From: Microbacterium sp. Root61
GTDB lineage: Bacteria; Actinomycetota; Actinomycetes; Actinomycetales; Microbacteriaceae
Direction of reading: 5' to 3'
Assembly: GCF_001427525.1 (NCBI RefSeq)
Contig: NZ_LMGU01000001.1
Span: 1,707,788 to 1,771,787, forward strand
Length of the DNA stretch: 64,000 nt
Part shown: piece by piece, positions 15,325 through 24,452 of the stretch
Numbering within the stretch: the first letter of the stretch is position 1
How the letters are laid out: each line of letters opens with the position of its first letter
Position numbers and translations under genes: made by a program
Notes under the pieces: model-generated
Told to the model about the DNA's origin: nothing
The model's database searches: none
Seen by the model: the letters and a program-made list of their open reading frames with translations, nothing else

Positions 15325-17166
15325 TCAGACCCCGCCGCCGCCTCCTCCGCCGCCACCACCGCCGGCGGACCCACCGCCACTTGAGCCGCCCGACGTCGAG
15401 GAGGACGATGATGCGCTGGCCGACAGCGAGCCGATCCCCGCCGAGAACGAGGCCGCGTCGAACCCGCTGGTGCCGTAGTACCAGTACGGCGTGTTGCCCT
15501 CGTAGAGCACGACGAGGTGCTTGGCCCACTCCTTCTCCTGGCCGAAGACCACGGCATACGGCAGCAGGGCTTCGTAGAGCTTGAGCACCTGGCGCGGGTC
15601 GGATGCGTCGACGTGCACGCGCTCCGCGCCCTCTGGAGACTGCAGCATCCGGATCCGGTCGGCCTCAGCCCACTCGATGAACTCCTTCAACCCGAGGAGG
15701 TGGTCGCGCACCTCCGCGCCGGACGCCGTGAGCGGTTTGCGGGAGACCAGCCCGGCGGCCAGGAGGACCACCGGAACCACCGCGACCATGAGCAGCACGG
15801 GCACTGCCGGAGAAACCCCAGCGCCCATCGCGATGATGCCGAGAACGAAGACCAGCACACCGGCGGCGAGCGCGAGGAGCACCGGCAGGAGCCGCGCAGC
15901 GCCGTTCACGGGACGCTGGAATCCGCGCGACACCAGCTCGGTGCTGGCCGCCTTGAGGATCTTCTGCGCGGCGGACGAGAAGCGGGTGTCCGACCGACCG
16001 AACTCGAAGATGTCGCCGGGGACGAGGCCGGGGAAGAGCCCTTCCAGGAGCATCCGACCGTCGCGATCGGCCCGCGACGGGTCGAGGAGCTCGGCCTGCA
16101 GCTTCACTCCCCCGAAGGCGCGCTTGGCGCCTTCGACGATGCGGATGCTGCCGACCACCGCCTGCTCGAGCACCTCGGCCGGGATCGCCTTGGTCGTACG
16201 GCCGAGCAGCACTGCGCTCTCCAGCGCATCGACGCCGGGCGGCGGGGTGTACTCGGCGATGATCGTCGGGCGACCGGGTTCATCCTTCAGCTTTCGCGAC
16301 CGCGTCACGGCCGCCCATACGACGGCCGCGAGCGCGCCGAGGCCGGCCACGCCCTGCAACCAGCCCATCGGCGAAGCCAGGAATGACGAGTCGAACTGCG
16401 CGAAGGTGCCCTTAGCGAACCCGACCGCCATCGTCACGGTCTGGTACGGCCCGACCGGTGCCGCAGACGCATCGACCGTTGCACCGCCGTCGGCCGCAGC
16501 ATCCTGCCCGATCTCGCACGTCTGTGTCGCCCCCTGCGATCCGACGTAGCAGGACAGCCCGCCCGTCATCGCGTCGGCGAGGTCTGCCGGCAGATGCAGG
16601 CGCGCGCTCACGCGGCCGAACGTCTGCGGCCAAGCGGTGCCGTTGACATCCCAGTAGAACTCGTCGGCATCCGTGTCCGCGAACGACCACGTCACGTTCT
16701 CCAGCGTGTACGTGAACACGTACGTCTGCCGCCCGCGCACGAAGTCATCGGCGCGCGACGTCATGATGAAGTCCCCGCTGTCGGACTCCACCTCGTCCGG
16801 ACGCGGGTTGCCGTTCTCGTCCGTCACCGAAACGAAGTCGGGGAACAGCGGCTGGCCGTTGTAGCTGTCCGGGATGCGCCGCTGCATCCCGCGGTTCTGG
16901 TCATACTCCGGGAACAGCACCACGAAGGTCTCGACGACCCGCAACGTGCTCGTCCCGTCGGCGGCACGGCCGAGCGTGTAGTCGGCGTCCATGCTCTCGA
17001 ATGAGAAGTCCTGCAGGTTGGGAGAGGCCTGCACCGAGCCGACCATGGAGGTTGCGGCATCACCGTCCGCGGCCGCGAAGGCAGCGGCCGGCGCTCCGAC
17101 GAAGAGCGCGAGGGATGCCGCCACCGACGCGATCGAAAGGACTGTTCGTCGCAGCATCCGAAGCAT
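15325..17166 (-). CDS. DUF2207 predicted membrane protein with glycine-rich tail
   Basis: Starting at ATG 17166 gives 613 aa. A signal peptide (LSIASVAASLALFVGAPAAA) leads into an extracellular DUF2207 beta domain (~30-270), containing TLRVVETFVVLFPEYDQNRG. A membrane helix near 275-295, a cytoplasmic part and a paired helix near 425-475 follow. The last ~35 residues are Ser/Gly-rich, ending in a run of glycines like other family members. Function is unknown; these are surface proteins of actinobacteria and firmicutes. It is divergent from a MarR gene 44 bp away. Confidence 0.85.
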   Translation of the reverse strand: MLRMLRRTVLSIASVAASLALFVGAPAAAFAAADGDAATSMVGSVQASPNLQDFSFESMDADYTLGRAADGTSTLRVVETFVVLFPEYDQNRGMQRRIPDSYNGQPLFPDFVSVTDENGNPRPDEVESDSGDFIMTSRADDFVRGRQTYVFTYTLENVTWSFADTDADEFYWDVNGTAWPQTFGRVSARLHLPADLADAMTGGLSCYVGSQGATQTCEIGQDAAADGGATVDASAAPVGPYQTVTMAVGFAKGTFAQFDSSFLASPMGWLQGVAGLGALAAVVWAAVTRSRKLKDEPGRPTIIAEYTPPPGVDALESAVLLGRTTKAIPAEVLEQAVVGSIRIVEGAKRAFGGVKLQAELLDPSRADRDGRMLLEGLFPGLVPGDIFEFGRSDTRFSSAAQKILKAASTELVSRGFQRPVNGAARLLPVLLALAAGVLVFVLGIIAMGAGVSPAVPVLLMVAVVPVVLLAAGLVSRKPLTASGAEVRDHLLGLKEFIEWAEADRIRMLQSPEGAERVHVDASDPRQVLKLYEALLPYAVVFGQEKEWAKHLVVLYEGNTPYWYYGTSGFDAASFSAGIGSLSASASSSSSTSGGSSGGGSAGGGGGGGGGGGV

Positions 17167-17210
17167 GTCCCTTAGCCTACGGTCCTCTTCCTGCGGCATA
17201 CTCTTGACCC

Positions 17211-17648
17211 ATGACTGATCGCCGCCTCGCCGTCGATGCGTGGGAGAGCCTGTTCCGTGCGCAGCACGAAGTCTTCGACGAGATCAGCGCCGACTTCGAC
17301 GGCGCCGACCTCGCCCAGGGCGAATACGACGTGCTGCTCACCGTGGTGCGCGCGCCCGAGATGACCGTTCGCCTTCGCGAGGTCACGGCCAACATGCTGA
17401 TCAGCCAGCCGAGCGTCTCGCGCCTGGTCGACCGGATGGTCACGCGCGGACTCATCGTCAAGGGCGCCGACCCCGACGACGGCCGAGGTTCGCTCGTGCA
17501 CGCCACCGAAGAAGGCGCGAACGCGTTCCGCAAGGTCGCGACGGCGCACGGCCGCACGATCGCCGAGCGGATGTCGCAGCTCACCGACGACGAACTCGCG
17601 CAGCTGCGCGACCTCACCGCGAAGCTCCGCAAGCCCCGCGACTGCTGA
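17211..17648 (+). CDS. MarR-family transcriptional regulator
   Basis: This is a 145-aa winged-helix protein. The recognition region reads MLISQPSVSRLVDRMVTRG and the wing DPDDGRGSLVHATEEG (the DxRG-like wing tip is present as DDGRG). Flanking helices form the usual dimer interface. Only 44 bp separate it from the DUF2207 gene on the other strand, so it may control both; I see no clear palindrome there. The effector is unknown. Confidence 0.88.
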   Translation: MTDRRLAVDAWESLFRAQHEVFDEISADFDGADLAQGEYDVLLTVVRAPEMTVRLREVTANMLISQPSVSRLVDRMVTRGLIVKGADPDDGRGSLVHATEEGANAFRKVATAHGRTIAERMSQLTDDELAQLRDLTAKLRKPRDC

Positions 17649-17675
17649 GGCCGCGCGGCCCGGAACCCACCCTCG

Positions 17676-18410
17676 CTACGGGGTACGACGGCGGAGGGTC
17701 AGGGCAGCGAGGATGATCGCGCCCACCGCGAACGCGATGACGATCAGCAGGGGGCCCATGACGTCCCACCCCTCATCGCCGTCGGTCACCGCGTTCACCG
17801 CGTCGATGGCATAGCTCAGCGGCAGCCAGTTCGAGATGGCGTAGAGCACGTCGGGCATCTCGTCGCGGGGCATGAACACCCCGCCGAGGATGATCTGCGG
17901 GAAGACGATGAGCGGCATGAACTGGACCGCCTGGAACTCGGTGCGCGCGAACGCACTGGCCAGCAGCCCCAGCGATGTGCCGAGCAGAGCATCGATGACG
18001 GCGACGAGGCCGAGCTGCCAGATCGGCCCCTCGACATCGAGCCCGCACACCCACACCGCGAAGGCGACGGTGATGATCGCCTGCAGGACCGCCGCGCTGC
18101 CGAACGCGAGCGCGTATCCGCCGATGAAGTCGCCTTTGCCGAGCGGCGTCGTCATCAGCCGCTCGAGCGTGCCCGACCGGCGCTCCCGGAGAGTAGTGAT
18201 GCTCGTGATGAGGAACATCACGATGAATGGGAACAGCGCGAGGATCGCGGGCCCGAAGCTCTGGAACACCTGGTCCTGATCCACGAACAGCCAGGCGAAC
18301 AGGCCCACCAGCAGGCTCGGCGCGACCAGCATGAGCGCCACCGAGCGGTGGTCGTGGCTGAGCTGGCGCAGCACCCGGCCGGCGGTCGCGAACGTGCGCG
18401 TGAAGGTCAT
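17676..18410 (-). CDS. ABC-2 type transporter permease
   Basis: This is a 244-aa permease with about six hydrophobic segments. A typical ABC-2 cytoplasmic loop (TLRERRSGTLERLMTTPLGKGDF) sits between helices 2 and 3. It overlaps the ATPase stop/start by 4 bp (18407-18410), so the two form an exporter. TetR-linked ABC-2 systems of this kind usually export drugs or lipids. The operon runs TetR, ATPase, permease on the same strand. Confidence 0.88.
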   Translation of the reverse strand: MTFTRTFATAGRVLRQLSHDHRSVALMLVAPSLLVGLFAWLFVDQDQVFQSFGPAILALFPFIVMFLITSITTLRERRSGTLERLMTTPLGKGDFIGGYALAFGSAAVLQAIITVAFAVWVCGLDVEGPIWQLGLVAVIDALLGTSLGLLASAFARTEFQAVQFMPLIVFPQIILGGVFMPRDEMPDVLYAISNWLPLSYAIDAVNAVTDGDEGWDVMGPLLIVIAFAVGAIILAALTLRRRTP

Positions 18411-19357
18411 GAGCGCGGCCCCTCTCCGCGCGACGACGGATCCTCGGTCGAGTCGCCGGGGTCCCCAGGGTCGCCGGATGCCTCGGCCCGAGGTTCGTTC
18501 GACGGCCCAGGCTCCGGCCCGGGGGCCGCAGACTCCGACGCCGCAGGGCCAGCAGCCTCAGGCTCCGACCCCGCCTCGGCCGCCGCCCGCGCTTCACGTC
18601 GCGACGACGGCACAGCGTGGTGCGCCCGCTCGTCACGCTCGACGAGCGCGAGGAACGCGGCATCCGGATCGTCCACGCCTGTGTCGGCGAGGAGACCGTC
18701 GGGGGTCGTGTCGGAGATGATGCGGCCCGCGCGCATGAGGATGAGCCGGTCGCACCTCAGGGCCTCGTCCATCACGTGGCTGCTGACGATGAGTGTCGCG
18801 CCGGCGTCGGCAAGATCCCGGAAGACGCGCCACAGCTCGGCGCGCAGCACCGGGTCCAGCCCGACGGTCGGCTCGTCCAGGACGAGGAGCTCCGGCGAAC
18901 CCAGCATCGCGACGGCGAGCGACACCCGGTTCTCCTGGCCGCCACTCAGCGAGTCCGCCGTCTGCGAGGCCTGTCCGGTGAGTCCGACCTGCGCGATCAC
19001 GCGGTCGACGTCGCCACGCGGCGCGCCGATCAACCGTGCGAAGTAGCGCAGGTTCTGCTCGATCGTGATGTCGCCGTAGACGGACGCCGCCTGGGTGTCG
19101 TACGCGACGCGATGCCGCAGCGGTGCCGTACCGGCGGGGTGCCCGAGCACCGTCACGGTGCCCGACTGGACCTTCTGCACCCCGACGATCGAGCGCATCA
19201 GCGTCGTCTTGCCGCAGCCGGATGGCCCGAGCAGACCGGTGATCTGTCCGCGCGGGATCTCGACGTCGAGTCCGTCGAACACCGGCACCTTTCCGCGGCG
19301 TACGTGCAGGCCCCGCACCGAGACCACCGGGTGCGCTGCGGCATCCCTATTCATCAT
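18407..19357 (-). CDS. ABC exporter ATP-binding protein with long acidic/proline-rich tail
   Basis: This is a 316-aa protein. Walker A is GPSGCGKTT, the signature is LSGGQENRVSLAVAM, and Walker B is LLVLDEPTVGLDP. The ATPase core ends near residue 235. It is followed by ~80 residues of low-complexity sequence rich in Glu, Ala, Ser, Pro and Gly, unusual for this family and probably disordered. It energises the permease it overlaps. Its start codon lies inside a palindrome, so TetR binding would block transcription directly; a leaderless mRNA starting at the ATG is possible. Confidence 0.9.
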   Translation of the reverse strand: MMNRDAAAHPVVSVRGLHVRRGKVPVFDGLDVEIPRGQITGLLGPSGCGKTTLMRSIVGVQKVQSGTVTVLGHPAGTAPLRHRVAYDTQAASVYGDITIEQNLRYFARLIGAPRGDVDRVIAQVGLTGQASQTADSLSGGQENRVSLAVAMLGSPELLVLDEPTVGLDPVLRAELWRVFRDLADAGATLIVSSHVMDEALRCDRLILMRAGRIISDTTPDGLLADTGVDDPDAAFLALVERDERAHHAVPSSRREARAAAEAGSEPEAAGPAASESAAPGPEPGPSNEPRAEASGDPGDPGDSTEDPSSRGEGPRS

Positions 19358-19366
19358 GTGATGAAT
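19349..19366. promoter_or_regulatory. TetR operator on the ABC start codon
   Basis: ATTCATCA-TG-TGATGAAT is a perfect 8+2+8 palindrome covering the ATPase start (19355-19357). It is AT-rich against a ~70% GC background. The likely ligand is the TetR encoded just upstream (19410-20018). Confidence 0.65.
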
Positions 19367-19409
19367 TATGTGCCCGCGTCATCGCGCGGTCAAGGGGTGC
19401 CGGAGTCGG

Positions 19410-20018
19410 TCAGCCGAGGAGGTAGTTCTGCACGGTCGCCCCCACCCGCACGACCAGCTCATCGACCGAAGCGCCCACGAGCGCCGGCAGCTGCAGGATG
19501 TATCGACCGATCAGCAGCCCCGCGACCTGGGTCGCCACGAGCGATGCCCGAAGCTCCACATCCGGTCCCTCCAGACTCGCCGCGATGCGCCCCAGCAGCT
19601 CGCGGGACAGGAATCCGGCCAGCAGGGGCGTCGTGAGCCGATTGCCGAGCCCCGCCCGCAGCAGCAGCACCCCGCGCTTGCGCTGCTCGGGCTGCTCCCA
19701 CACCTCCAGGACATAGCGGACGATCCGCTCGCCCAGCTCGTCGCGCGGCCCCGTCAGGATCGCCGGGATGTCGATGTCGGGACGCATCGGCGCATCGACC
19801 GTCTCGCCGAACAGGTCGGCCTTGGTCCCGAAGTAGTGGTGCAGCAGCGCCGCGTCCACTCCGGCCCGCGCTGCGATCCCCCGCATCGTCGCGGCGTCGT
19901 ACCCGTGCTCGCTGAACTCCTCGATCGCCGCCGCGATGATCCGTTCCCGCGTGTCCGACTCGCCGCCGCGTGGGCGACCACGAGGGCGCTTGCGAGCGGG
20001 CACCGCGTACTGGGGCAT
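19410..20018 (-). CDS. TetR-family repressor of the ABC exporter
   Basis: This is a 202-aa protein. A basic N-terminal arm (RKRPRGRPRGGESDTRER) precedes the HTH: IIAAAIEEFSEHGYDAATMR, then GIAARAGVDAALLHHYFGTK. The C-terminal ligand domain resembles the TetR_C_17-like group. It lies upstream of the ABC genes on the same strand with a 52-bp gap containing the palindrome. It most likely represses the exporter until the exported compound binds. Confidence 0.9.
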   Translation of the reverse strand: MPQYAVPARKRPRGRPRGGESDTRERIIAAAIEEFSEHGYDAATMRGIAARAGVDAALLHHYFGTKADLFGETVDAPMRPDIDIPAILTGPRDELGERIVRYVLEVWEQPEQRKRGVLLLRAGLGNRLTTPLLAGFLSRELLGRIAASLEGPDVELRASLVATQVAGLLIGRYILQLPALVGASVDELVVRVGATVQNYLLG

Positions 20019-20059
20019 GCGCTCAGCCTATGCCGGAGTCCTGGCACTGCGGCACGCTC

Positions 20060-20104
20060 CAGCGGTCACGCAGGTTCGCCGCGGCAGGCTTCAGCGGTCA
20101 CGCA
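20060..20104 (+). repeat. 13-bp direct repeat pair
   Basis: CAGCGGTCACGCA occurs at 20060-20072 and 20092-20104, 32 bp apart, in the 128-bp gap between the TetR start and the DUF2804 stop. The spacing could suit a regulator bound on one face of the helix, perhaps for the TetR promoter. Significance is uncertain. Confidence 0.35.
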
Positions 20105-20146
20105 CGTCCGCTGCAACACGCCCGCAGCCCGAGCACGGCGGACGGA

Positions 20147-21145
20147 TCACCAGCGGTTGTGCACGTCCTCCGCGAAGCCGACGATGTCCGCGAACGGGAT
20201 GCGGGTTCCCGCGGCATCCGTGAAGGTTCCCGACCAGCGACCGAAGCACTGGTCGGTGCGCGATGCGACGACGAGGAGGTTCGTCGCGGACTGCTTGTTG
20301 TAGAACGGCGTGAAGGTGGCGTCGAGGCCACCGCCCGTGAGGCGCCACGGCCGGCGCCATTCGGCGAGGTCGTAGTCCCAGTGCAGCTCCTCGCTGATCT
20401 TGTGGATCGTCCCGTCCACGTAGAACGAGTTCTCGGTCGAGCCCGTGCCGGTCGTCCACCGCGCACCGACCTGGATACCGATGGTCCGCCCATCGAACAC
20501 GCCGGAGCCCGCTCCCCAGTTCCAGGAGATGTCGTACGGCCAGCGGCCACGACCGTGGTCCAGCACCGCCCAGGACTCCCCCGCAGGCACCTCGAACACG
20601 GTGCCGTCGATCGCGACGCGACCCGACGCAGGCCGAGCCACGTCCTTGACCGTGTATTGGAACAGCCGATCGTTCCACGGCACCACGACGCCCAATCGCT
20701 CGTGCCCGGCGGGCAGATCTGCCACGACATCGAACGAGGCGCCGTCGATCGCGGCCCGCAGCCGGGTCCCGCCGTCGACCTCGTCGATGTCGATCGACAG
20801 CCCCTTGGCCCGCGCCCGCGAGGGTCCGCCCTCGAGCGACCCGGGCAGCGTCGCCTTGCCGCCGACGGCACTGATCGAGCGATGGCGCACCTGCTCGGTC
20901 GCCCGGTCGAAGATCCACACCTCGTGCACGGCCGCATAGTCGATCGACGAGACGGTCAGGGCGAGGATGTGCGTCGGGGTGATGACGTTCCAGTACTCCC
21001 AGCGCTTGTTGCGACCCCAGACATGGCGACCGTCGATGCCGGACGTGTCCAGCAGCGGCTGCCGCATCCATCCGACCGCATCGCGGTTCAGGCGACCGTT
21101 CGGGAGGGTGAGGGATGCGGCGGCAGTGAGCTCGCGCTCGATCAT
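20147..21145 (-). CDS. DUF2804 domain protein
   Basis: This 332-aa protein matches the DUF2804 style throughout: MRQPLLDTSG, WEYWNVITPTHILALTVSSI, then HGRGRWPYDISWNWGAGSG and the closing GRWSGTF. Family members are beta-rich, tocopherol-cyclase-like barrels of unknown activity. Its ATG overlaps the stop of the GH2 gene (ATGA at 21142-21145), making it the last gene of a glycoside operon. That linkage suggests a role in handling a glycosidic or lipidic product. Confidence 0.85.
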   Translation of the reverse strand: MIERELTAAASLTLPNGRLNRDAVGWMRQPLLDTSGIDGRHVWGRNKRWEYWNVITPTHILALTVSSIDYAAVHEVWIFDRATEQVRHRSISAVGGKATLPGSLEGGPSRARAKGLSIDIDEVDGGTRLRAAIDGASFDVVADLPAGHERLGVVVPWNDRLFQYTVKDVARPASGRVAIDGTVFEVPAGESWAVLDHGRGRWPYDISWNWGAGSGVFDGRTIGIQVGARWTTGTGSTENSFYVDGTIHKISEELHWDYDLAEWRRPWRLTGGGLDATFTPFYNKQSATNLLVVASRTDQCFGRWSGTFTDAAGTRIPFADIVGFAEDVHNRW

Positions 21146-22965
21146 GTGAGGCTTCCTTCCGAAGCTGCGGTGGCGGCCGCAACGAGCTTCTCATTGACGG
21201 CGCGCACGGACGCGGCGGGGATCTTCACGACACGACGGTCGTACGTGACGAGTCCGTTCACCTCATCCTCCACGTCGCTGAGCTGCGTGTAGACGATCGC
21301 CGCGAGGCCTCGGGCGACCGCGGGCGCGATCTCGCGGTCGTGCAGGCGCACGAAGGCCGTCTCGAGGTCGCCCGCAGACGTGAACTTCTTGTACCCGAAC
21401 ACCCGCTCGCCCCATTCGTGCCCCGGAACGACGAGGCTGTAGCCGCCGTATTCGGTCAACGCGAGCGCGCGCGGGTCGGAGGACCAGGCGTTCTTCACGC
21501 GGAATGCGCGGAAGTAGACGTGCAGGCTGTGCAGGTCGCCCGCGCCCTGATCGTGCCAGCCGCTGGCGTGGTCGATGGGTCGGGTGGGATCGAGCGTGCG
21601 CACCTCGGCGGCGATGGCCGCGGCGTCGAACTGCCCCCAGCCCTCGTTGAACGGCACCCACAGCACGACGCTGGGTACCGAGCGGAGATGCTCGATCGTC
21701 TCGACGAGCTCCACGCGATAGGCGCCGCGTCCCGCCGCGTCCGCGCGACCGAACCGGCGATGCTTGCGGTCGTCGAGCACGGGAGAGGCGATCGCGGGCG
21801 CGCTCACCACGAGCGGGTTGTACACCCCGCCGCCGTTGACGACGTCCTGCCAGACGAGGATCCCGAGCCGATCGCAGTGGTGGTACCAGCGCAACGGCTC
21901 GATCTTGATGTGCTTGCGCAGCATGTTGTAGCCGAGGTCCTTGGCGAGGCGCACGTCGTACTCGAGCGCCGCGTCGCTCGGTGCGGTGTAGCCCCCGTCC
22001 GGCCAGTAGCCCTGGTCGAGCAGCCCGACGTGGAGGTACGGCTCGCCGTTCAGCGTCAGGCGAGGCACGCCGTGTGCGTCCGGCGCCATCCCGACGGTGC
22101 GGAGGCCGGTGTAGCTGCGGACCCGGTCCTCGCCGAGCGTCACCTCGATGTCGTAGAGGAAGGGATCCTCCGGTGACCACCGTCGCGCGCCCGGAATCGC
22201 GATCCGCGCCGCCTCGCCGACGGCCACGGAGACGGATGCCGCGACCTCGCCGGCACCGGAGATCCGCACGGCGGCGACCGTCCCCGGCGCGGCGTGCTCG
22301 CTGACGACGGTCACCTCGACGCCGTCGAGATCGGGCACGAGCACGAGGCGATCCACGGCGACGCGCGGCACGACCTCGAGCCACACGGTCTGCCAGATGC
22401 CGGATTGCGGCGTGTACCAGATGCCCCCGCGCTTGCTGGACTGCTTGCCGCGACTCAGCCACGAGGCATCCGTCACATCCCGCACGGCGACGGTCAGTTC
22501 GTGTGTGTCATCGGCGGCCAGCGCGTCGGTGATGTCGAGCGTGAACGGCGTGTAGCCGCCCGTGTGGCCGCCGACGCGCACCCCGTCCACTGCGACGACC
22601 GCACTCTGGTCGACGGCGCCGAAGTGGAGCAGCACGCGATGGGTCGCGGGCACCGGAGCGAGCCGGAAGGACCGCCGATACCAGAGCGTCTCGTCGGCGT
22701 GCAGCCTGCGCCCGGCGTCCGTCCATCCCGTGCCGGACAGCACGGTCTCGGGCGAGAAGGGCACGACGATCTCGCCGGACCACTCCGAGGGCGCCTTCAG
22801 GGGGTCGGCGACCGCCACGGGATCGGATGCCGCGAACGGCGTCACGGCGTAGCGCCACGGTCCGTTGAGGTTCTGCCATCCCTCGCGCACCAGCTGCGGG
22901 CGCGGGTACTCGGGGAGCGGCGCCTCGCGATCGAGGGATTCCCCCCACGGAGTCAGCAGTGTCAT
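21142..22965 (-). CDS. Glycoside hydrolase family 2 protein
   Basis: Start ATG 22965 gives 607 aa; a much longer open frame upstream is antisense-free noise over the MFS gene. Domains run sugar-binding (~30-190, with FGAVDQSAVVAVDGVRVGGH), immunoglobulin-like (~190-285) and TIM barrel (~285-600). The likely acid/base is Glu441 in VPFNEGWGQFD and the nucleophile Glu505 in ALTEYGGYS. GH2 covers beta-galactosidase, beta-glucuronidase and beta-mannosidase activities; the short length and lack of signal peptide suit a cytoplasmic enzyme acting on a sugar imported by the overlapping MFS carrier. Confidence 0.9.
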   Translation of the reverse strand: MTLLTPWGESLDREAPLPEYPRPQLVREGWQNLNGPWRYAVTPFAASDPVAVADPLKAPSEWSGEIVVPFSPETVLSGTGWTDAGRRLHADETLWYRRSFRLAPVPATHRVLLHFGAVDQSAVVAVDGVRVGGHTGGYTPFTLDITDALAADDTHELTVAVRDVTDASWLSRGKQSSKRGGIWYTPQSGIWQTVWLEVVPRVAVDRLVLVPDLDGVEVTVVSEHAAPGTVAAVRISGAGEVAASVSVAVGEAARIAIPGARRWSPEDPFLYDIEVTLGEDRVRSYTGLRTVGMAPDAHGVPRLTLNGEPYLHVGLLDQGYWPDGGYTAPSDAALEYDVRLAKDLGYNMLRKHIKIEPLRWYHHCDRLGILVWQDVVNGGGVYNPLVVSAPAIASPVLDDRKHRRFGRADAAGRGAYRVELVETIEHLRSVPSVVLWVPFNEGWGQFDAAAIAAEVRTLDPTRPIDHASGWHDQGAGDLHSLHVYFRAFRVKNAWSSDPRALALTEYGGYSLVVPGHEWGERVFGYKKFTSAGDLETAFVRLHDREIAPAVARGLAAIVYTQLSDVEDEVNGLVTYDRRVVKIPAASVRAVNEKLVAAATAASEGSLT

Positions 22966-24296
22966 GCGCCGGCACGCTCCCGCTTCTCGGTCGCGCGGAG
23001 GGCCATCACGGGGATCACGACGAGCAGGGCGACGACCGCTGCGGCGAGGAAGATCCACGGGGTCGGGACCTGCTTGATGACGCCGAGGTCCTCGTAGGTC
23101 TCGTTGGCCCCCACGATCACGGCTGCGCCGATGAACGGCCCGATCACCATCGGGATGAGCACCGCCGCGATCATCCGCAGACCCTGCACCATGCCCACGC
23201 GGTCGATCGGCGTCGCATCGCGCACGCTCGCCGAGACCGCCGCGATCGACAGCATGAACCCACCCATCATCACGGTGCCGGCGATGATCACCGGCAGCAT
23301 CCCGCGCGCGAAGAACATCGCCACCAGCCCCAGGACCATGAGCGCCGTGGCGGGGAGGATGGCACGCTGCTTGCCGATCCGGTCGATGACGCGACCGCCG
23401 AGCACACTGATGATCGCGGCGAGGATGAGGGTGCTGCCGAGCACGATCGCGTATCCGTCGATGCGCAGATACCGCTGGATGTAGATGATCAGGTACGGGA
23501 TGAACACCTGGGTGCTGGTGCCGATGATCGCGTATGCCGCGAGCGTGATGTAGAGCCGCGGCTGATGGGCGATCGTCGAGGGACGCAGGCCGTACAGCAC
23601 GGAGGCCACGTACCCGTCGGGCGTCGGCTGGATCGTCGGGGCATCGCGCACCAGGAACCAGGCGAGCACGCCGACGACCGCGGTGACCGCGCCGACGATG
23701 CCGAAGAACAGCTTCCACTCCCCCTGCTGGGTGAGACCGTCGAGCGCGCCGAACACGATGAGCATGCCCATCAACGGCATGATCGCGAGCACGCCGTCCA
23801 CCCGGCCGCGGTTGGCGGGCACGGTCGACTCGGTGACCCACGCGTTGAACGCCGCATCGTTGGCACCCGAGCCGAAGAACGACATGATGCAGTCGAGCAC
23901 CACGATCGCGACGACGGCGAATCCGACAGCCTGCGCGGTCGGGGGGACGCCGGCGGCAGCATCCGGCTGGATGAATCCGAACACCGCCGTCGTCGCACCC
24001 CACAGCACGTACCCGATCGCGATGAACGGGCGACGCGTGCGCGCACGGTCTGAGGCGGCGCCGATGAGCATCGTCGCCAAGGTGGCGGCGACGGCGGATG
24101 CCGCCACCAGCGTCGCAATGACGTTCGGGTCGTCGGTGATCGTGTTGTAGACGAACACGTTGAGGTACATGTTCTCGACGGTCCAGGCGAGCTGGCCGAC
24201 CAGGCCGATGACCACGATCGTGGTCCAGGTGCGCGCGGCGAGGGGTGCCTTCACGCGGTCGGTGAGCTCCTGCGTGGAGCGGGGGCGAGCGTGCAT
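22962..24296 (-). CDS. MFS sugar carrier (SLC45/GPH-like)
   Basis: This is a 444-aa protein with about twelve hydrophobic segments. The MFS loop GAASDRARTRRPFIAIGYVL between helices 2 and 3 resembles the sucrose/SLC45 and GPH sugar:cation symporters. It starts at ATG 24296 with AAGGAAG upstream, and its end overlaps the GH2 start (ATGA, 22962-22965). It is the first gene of the MFS-GH2-DUF2804 operon and presumably imports the glycoside that GH2 cleaves. Confidence 0.88.
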   Translation of the reverse strand: MHARPRSTQELTDRVKAPLAARTWTTIVVIGLVGQLAWTVENMYLNVFVYNTITDDPNVIATLVAASAVAATLATMLIGAASDRARTRRPFIAIGYVLWGATTAVFGFIQPDAAAGVPPTAQAVGFAVVAIVVLDCIMSFFGSGANDAAFNAWVTESTVPANRGRVDGVLAIMPLMGMLIVFGALDGLTQQGEWKLFFGIVGAVTAVVGVLAWFLVRDAPTIQPTPDGYVASVLYGLRPSTIAHQPRLYITLAAYAIIGTSTQVFIPYLIIYIQRYLRIDGYAIVLGSTLILAAIISVLGGRVIDRIGKQRAILPATALMVLGLVAMFFARGMLPVIIAGTVMMGGFMLSIAAVSASVRDATPIDRVGMVQGLRMIAAVLIPMVIGPFIGAAVIVGANETYEDLGVIKQVPTPWIFLAAAVVALLVVIPVMALRATEKRERAGA

Positions 24297-24361
24297 CGGC
24301 TTCCTTGCTGAGACGTCATCGGGGGTTCGGGAGGTCGCCCGTCATCGGGACGACGCCTGCG

Positions 24362-24401
24362 ATCCTATCCTCAGATCGCTTGAATTGCCACGTGGCAATT
24401 C
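24362..24401 (-). promoter_or_regulatory. 20-bp perfect palindromic operator with promoter
   Basis: GAATTGCCAC-GTGGCAATTC (24382-24401) is a perfect 20-bp palindrome of the LacI/GalR style, 86 bp upstream of the MFS start. On the minus strand TAGGAT (24367-24362) could be the -10, with TGGCAA inside the palindrome as -35 at 17-bp spacing. A repressor bound here would cover the promoter. No LacI-type gene lies in this window, so the regulator must be encoded elsewhere. Confidence 0.7.
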
Positions 24402-24452
24402 CGGGTCGCGACCAAGGATATTCAGGCGACGACGAAGCGCGACGAGTGCCGA

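Noticed and set aside
22966..24003. Upstream extension fusing the GH2 gene to sequence over the MFS gene
   Set aside because: The extension is an out-of-frame reading of the MFS gene; a good ATG with 4-bp overlap lies at 22965.
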